A stretch of DNA of 38,211 nucleotides from Nocardioidaceae bacterium (lineage in GTDB: Bacteria > Actinomycetota > Actinomycetes > Propionibacteriales > Nocardioidaceae): contig JAICWH010000017.1 in NCBI GenBank assembly GCA_025934895.1, forward strand, positions 1-38,211. Direction: 5' to 3'. This document shows positions 36,477 to 38,211 of this stretch, in pieces (within the stretch, counting starts at the first letter, position 1; every line of letters begins with the position of its first letter). The notes under the pieces are model-generated. The model saw only the letters and a list, made by a program, of their open reading frames with translations, had not been told where the DNA came from and searched no databases. The position numbers were made by a program, and so were the translations under genes.

Positions 36477-36520
36477 GGGACTCTCTCGACGACGAATGCT
36501 GCCCACCGGCGCCGCGCCGG

Positions 36521-36541
36521 AGAACACTGGTCAGAACACTG
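36521..36541. promoter_or_regulatory. Direct repeat AGAACACTG-N3-AGAACACTG upstream of ftsH (candidate operator)
   Basis: Perfect 9-mers at 36521-36529 and 36533-36541, 45-65 bp upstream of the ftsH start; imperfect palindrome atgacg-N8-cgtcat at 36552-36571 beyond. Confidence 0.4.
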
Positions 36542-36627
36542 AATTCTGAGAATGACGACGGTACACGTCATCCCCAATGTTCATTGTCCCCTGCGAAACC
36601 CACATCACCTACTCGGGGACGGCGTTC

Positions 36628-37185
36628 TTACTGGTCAGGCCCGCCCCGTGGCGGCGCGAGCAGGTCGAGGCGGACCTCCGGGGAACCCAACGAGGTCGCG
36701 GTGGTGCCACGTCGCACGAATTCACGGCCGAGGGGCCAGCGGACGACGTACTGGTCTCCGGTCGGCTCGTCGTACCGGATGAACGTGACGTCGTCGATCT
36801 CGACCCGGAAGAGGTGGAAATGTCCGGGGTCCGGCTCCCAGCCGAGGCACTCCTTCACCTCGGCCGCATACCCCTCCTGGACGGCTCGCGACTCCTCGGA
36901 CACCGCAACCCCTCGGATCTTGAACTCTCCGGCGGAGCCGTCGCGGCCGGTCACGACGCTGTGCACGAGGACGCGCGGGTCCCGACCCAGGTCGCGTGCC
37001 TTGGTGGACCGCCACAACATCGACAGCCAGAGGTCGCCCTCCCACAGCAGCGGCTCGACCGGGCTGATCCGAGGTGAGCCGTCCGCGCGGACCGTGCCGA
37101 CGAGCACCACCCCTGGGCCCACGAGTCGCTCTTCGCCGACGCCCGCCAGACGGGGAGCATCGGCGACGAGGTCCTGCCACCGCAT
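36628..37185 (-). CDS. Pyridoxamine 5'-phosphate oxidase family protein
   Basis: VVLVGTVRADGSPRISPVEPLLWEGDLWLSMLWRSTKARDLGRDPRVLVHSVVTGRDG. Confidence 0.85.
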   Translation of the reverse strand: MRWQDLVADAPRLAGVGEERLVGPGVVLVGTVRADGSPRISPVEPLLWEGDLWLSMLWRSTKARDLGRDPRVLVHSVVTGRDGSAGEFKIRGVAVSEESRAVQEGYAAEVKECLGWEPDPGHFHLFRVEIDDVTFIRYDEPTGDQYVVRWPLGREFVRRGTTATSLGSPEVRLDLLAPPRGGPDQ

Positions 37186-37217
37186 GACGCACCTCCTGTA
37201 AGCGAGCGTGCCACGGA

Positions 37218-37245
37218 GCAGGGACAGCGGGGCAGGGACAGCGGG
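37218..37245. repeat. Perfect 14-bp tandem duplication gcagggacagcggg
   Basis: Two adjacent copies in the intergenic gap between the PNPOx-family gene and hpt. Confidence 0.9.
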
Positions 37246-37296
37246 GGCAAGGACGTCGGGCTCCCGCAGCGGGTTTCGACTCGGCGGCCCCCTACA

Positions 37297-37848
37297 TCAG
37301 CTGTAGACGTGGGGCGCCAGGGTGCCGATGTCGCGCAGGTTGCGGTACTTCTGCCGGTAGTCCAGCCCGTAGCCGACCACGAAGTCGTTGGGGATGTCCC
37401 ACCCGACGTACTTCACGTCCAGCGGCATCTGCACCGCCTCCGGCTTGCGCAGCAGCGTGCAGATCTCGACGCTGGCGGGATGGCGGCTGGCGAGGTTCGA
37501 GGTGACCCAGCTCTGGGTGAGGCCGGTCTCGATGATCTCGTCGACGATCAGGACATGCCGACCGGTGATGTCGGTGTCCAGGTCCTTCAGGATCCGCACC
37601 ACGCCGCTGGACTTGGTCCCCGAGCCGTAGGAGCTGATCGCCATCCAGTCCATCTCGAGGTGCCGCGGCAGCGCTCGAGCCAGGTCGACCATCACCATCG
37701 CCGCTCCGCGCAGGATGCCGACGATCAGCAGGTCCTTGCCCTCGTAGTCCGCGGCGATCTGCTGGGCCAGCTCGTCGAGCCTGTCCTGGATCTGCTTCTC
37801 GGTGAACAGAACCTCGACGAGGTCGTCCTCGACCTGGGTGGCGTCCAT
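37297..37848 (-). CDS. hpt: Hypoxanthine phosphoribosyltransferase
   Basis: DLLIVGILRGAAMVMVDLARAL, MDWMAISSYGSGTKSSGVVRILKDLDTDITGRHVLIVDEIIETGLT, YVGWDIPNDFVVGYGLDYRQKYRNLRDIGTL. Confidence 0.95.
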   Translation of the reverse strand: MDATQVEDDLVEVLFTEKQIQDRLDELAQQIAADYEGKDLLIVGILRGAAMVMVDLARALPRHLEMDWMAISSYGSGTKSSGVVRILKDLDTDITGRHVLIVDEIIETGLTQSWVTSNLASRHPASVEICTLLRKPEAVQMPLDVKYVGWDIPNDFVVGYGLDYRQKYRNLRDIGTLAPHVYS

Positions 37849-37858
37849 GGCGAGAACG

Positions 37859-38211
37859 TTAGCCTCGATCGGTGCCCGTGACGCGGTCGAAGCGGAGTAC
37901 GCCGTCGCGGCGCGACGCCCGCACGTGGCCGGGCAGGTCGACCCACTTCTGTCCGTGCCAAGCCGTCACCAGATCATCTACGGCGAGCACGTGCTGGTGG
38001 AACGTCTCGCCGGCGGGAGCCCCGGCCTCGACCGCTGCCGCTCGCAGGACGCGCGTCCGGATCGGGGGGGCCAGCCGCGCGAGCACGTCGAGCGAGAGCC
38101 CCGCCTCGACGGTGGCCTCGGCGCCCGCCTGCGCGGCGTACTCGTCGAGGAGCTCCATGTCGCCCCGCAACAGGTCGGCCGTCCGGCCCAGCGCCTCGGT
38201 GACACCGGGGC
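37859..38211 (-). CDS. tilS: tRNA(Ile)-lysidine synthase, C-terminal part (N-terminus beyond window)
   Basis: Frame open to the window edge: PGVTEALGRTADLLRGDMELLDEYAAQ...LDVLARLAPPIRTRVLRAAAVEAGAPAGETFHQHVLAVDDLVTAWHGQKWVDLPGHVRASRRDGVLRF; adjacent to hpt. Confidence 0.85.
   Translation of the reverse strand, partial: PGVTEALGRTADLLRGDMELLDEYAAQAGAEATVEAGLSLDVLARLAPPIRTRVLRAAAVEAGAPAGETFHQHVLAVDDLVTAWHGQKWVDLPGHVRASRRDGVLRFDRVTGTDRG

Overview
High-GC actinobacterial window, probably Nocardioidaceae-like (inferred from GC content and gene order; no taxonomic search was run). Both flanks look like a conserved housekeeping neighbourhood: tilS(partial)-hpt-[PNPOx]-ftsH-folE-...-folP-NTF2-like-folB-folK-DUF3180 on the right, and PH-domain pair, MidA-type methyltransferase and DUF2520 protein (partial) on the left. 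Between them lies a ~25 kb surface-glycan / teichoic-acid-like island (about 3956-28672). It encodes very large multidomain glycosyltransferases, three proteins with CDP-glycerol glycerophosphotransferase (TagF-like) domains, a GT-C-like membrane protein, a secreted GH16 enzyme and a sulfotransferase. The strangest element is an orphan complex I subunit (NuoD/49 kDa homologue, 20741-21907). It starts within an ATGA overlap with a GT2 gene and is followed by the sulfotransferase. A MidA/NDUFAF7-family methyltransferase, whose mitochondrial relative methylates the NuoD orthologue NDUFS2, lies in the same window at 1067-2050. The NuoD-like protein keeps the equivalent of the methylated arginine but has Trp where canonical NuoD has the quinone-binding Tyr. 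Other signals include in-frame 12-bp tandem repeats in two TagF-like proteins, a tandem repeat in the folB upstream gap, direct repeats upstream of ftsH, and a long inverted repeat upstream of a giant GT. No rRNA, tRNA, CRISPR, transposase or integrase was recognised.
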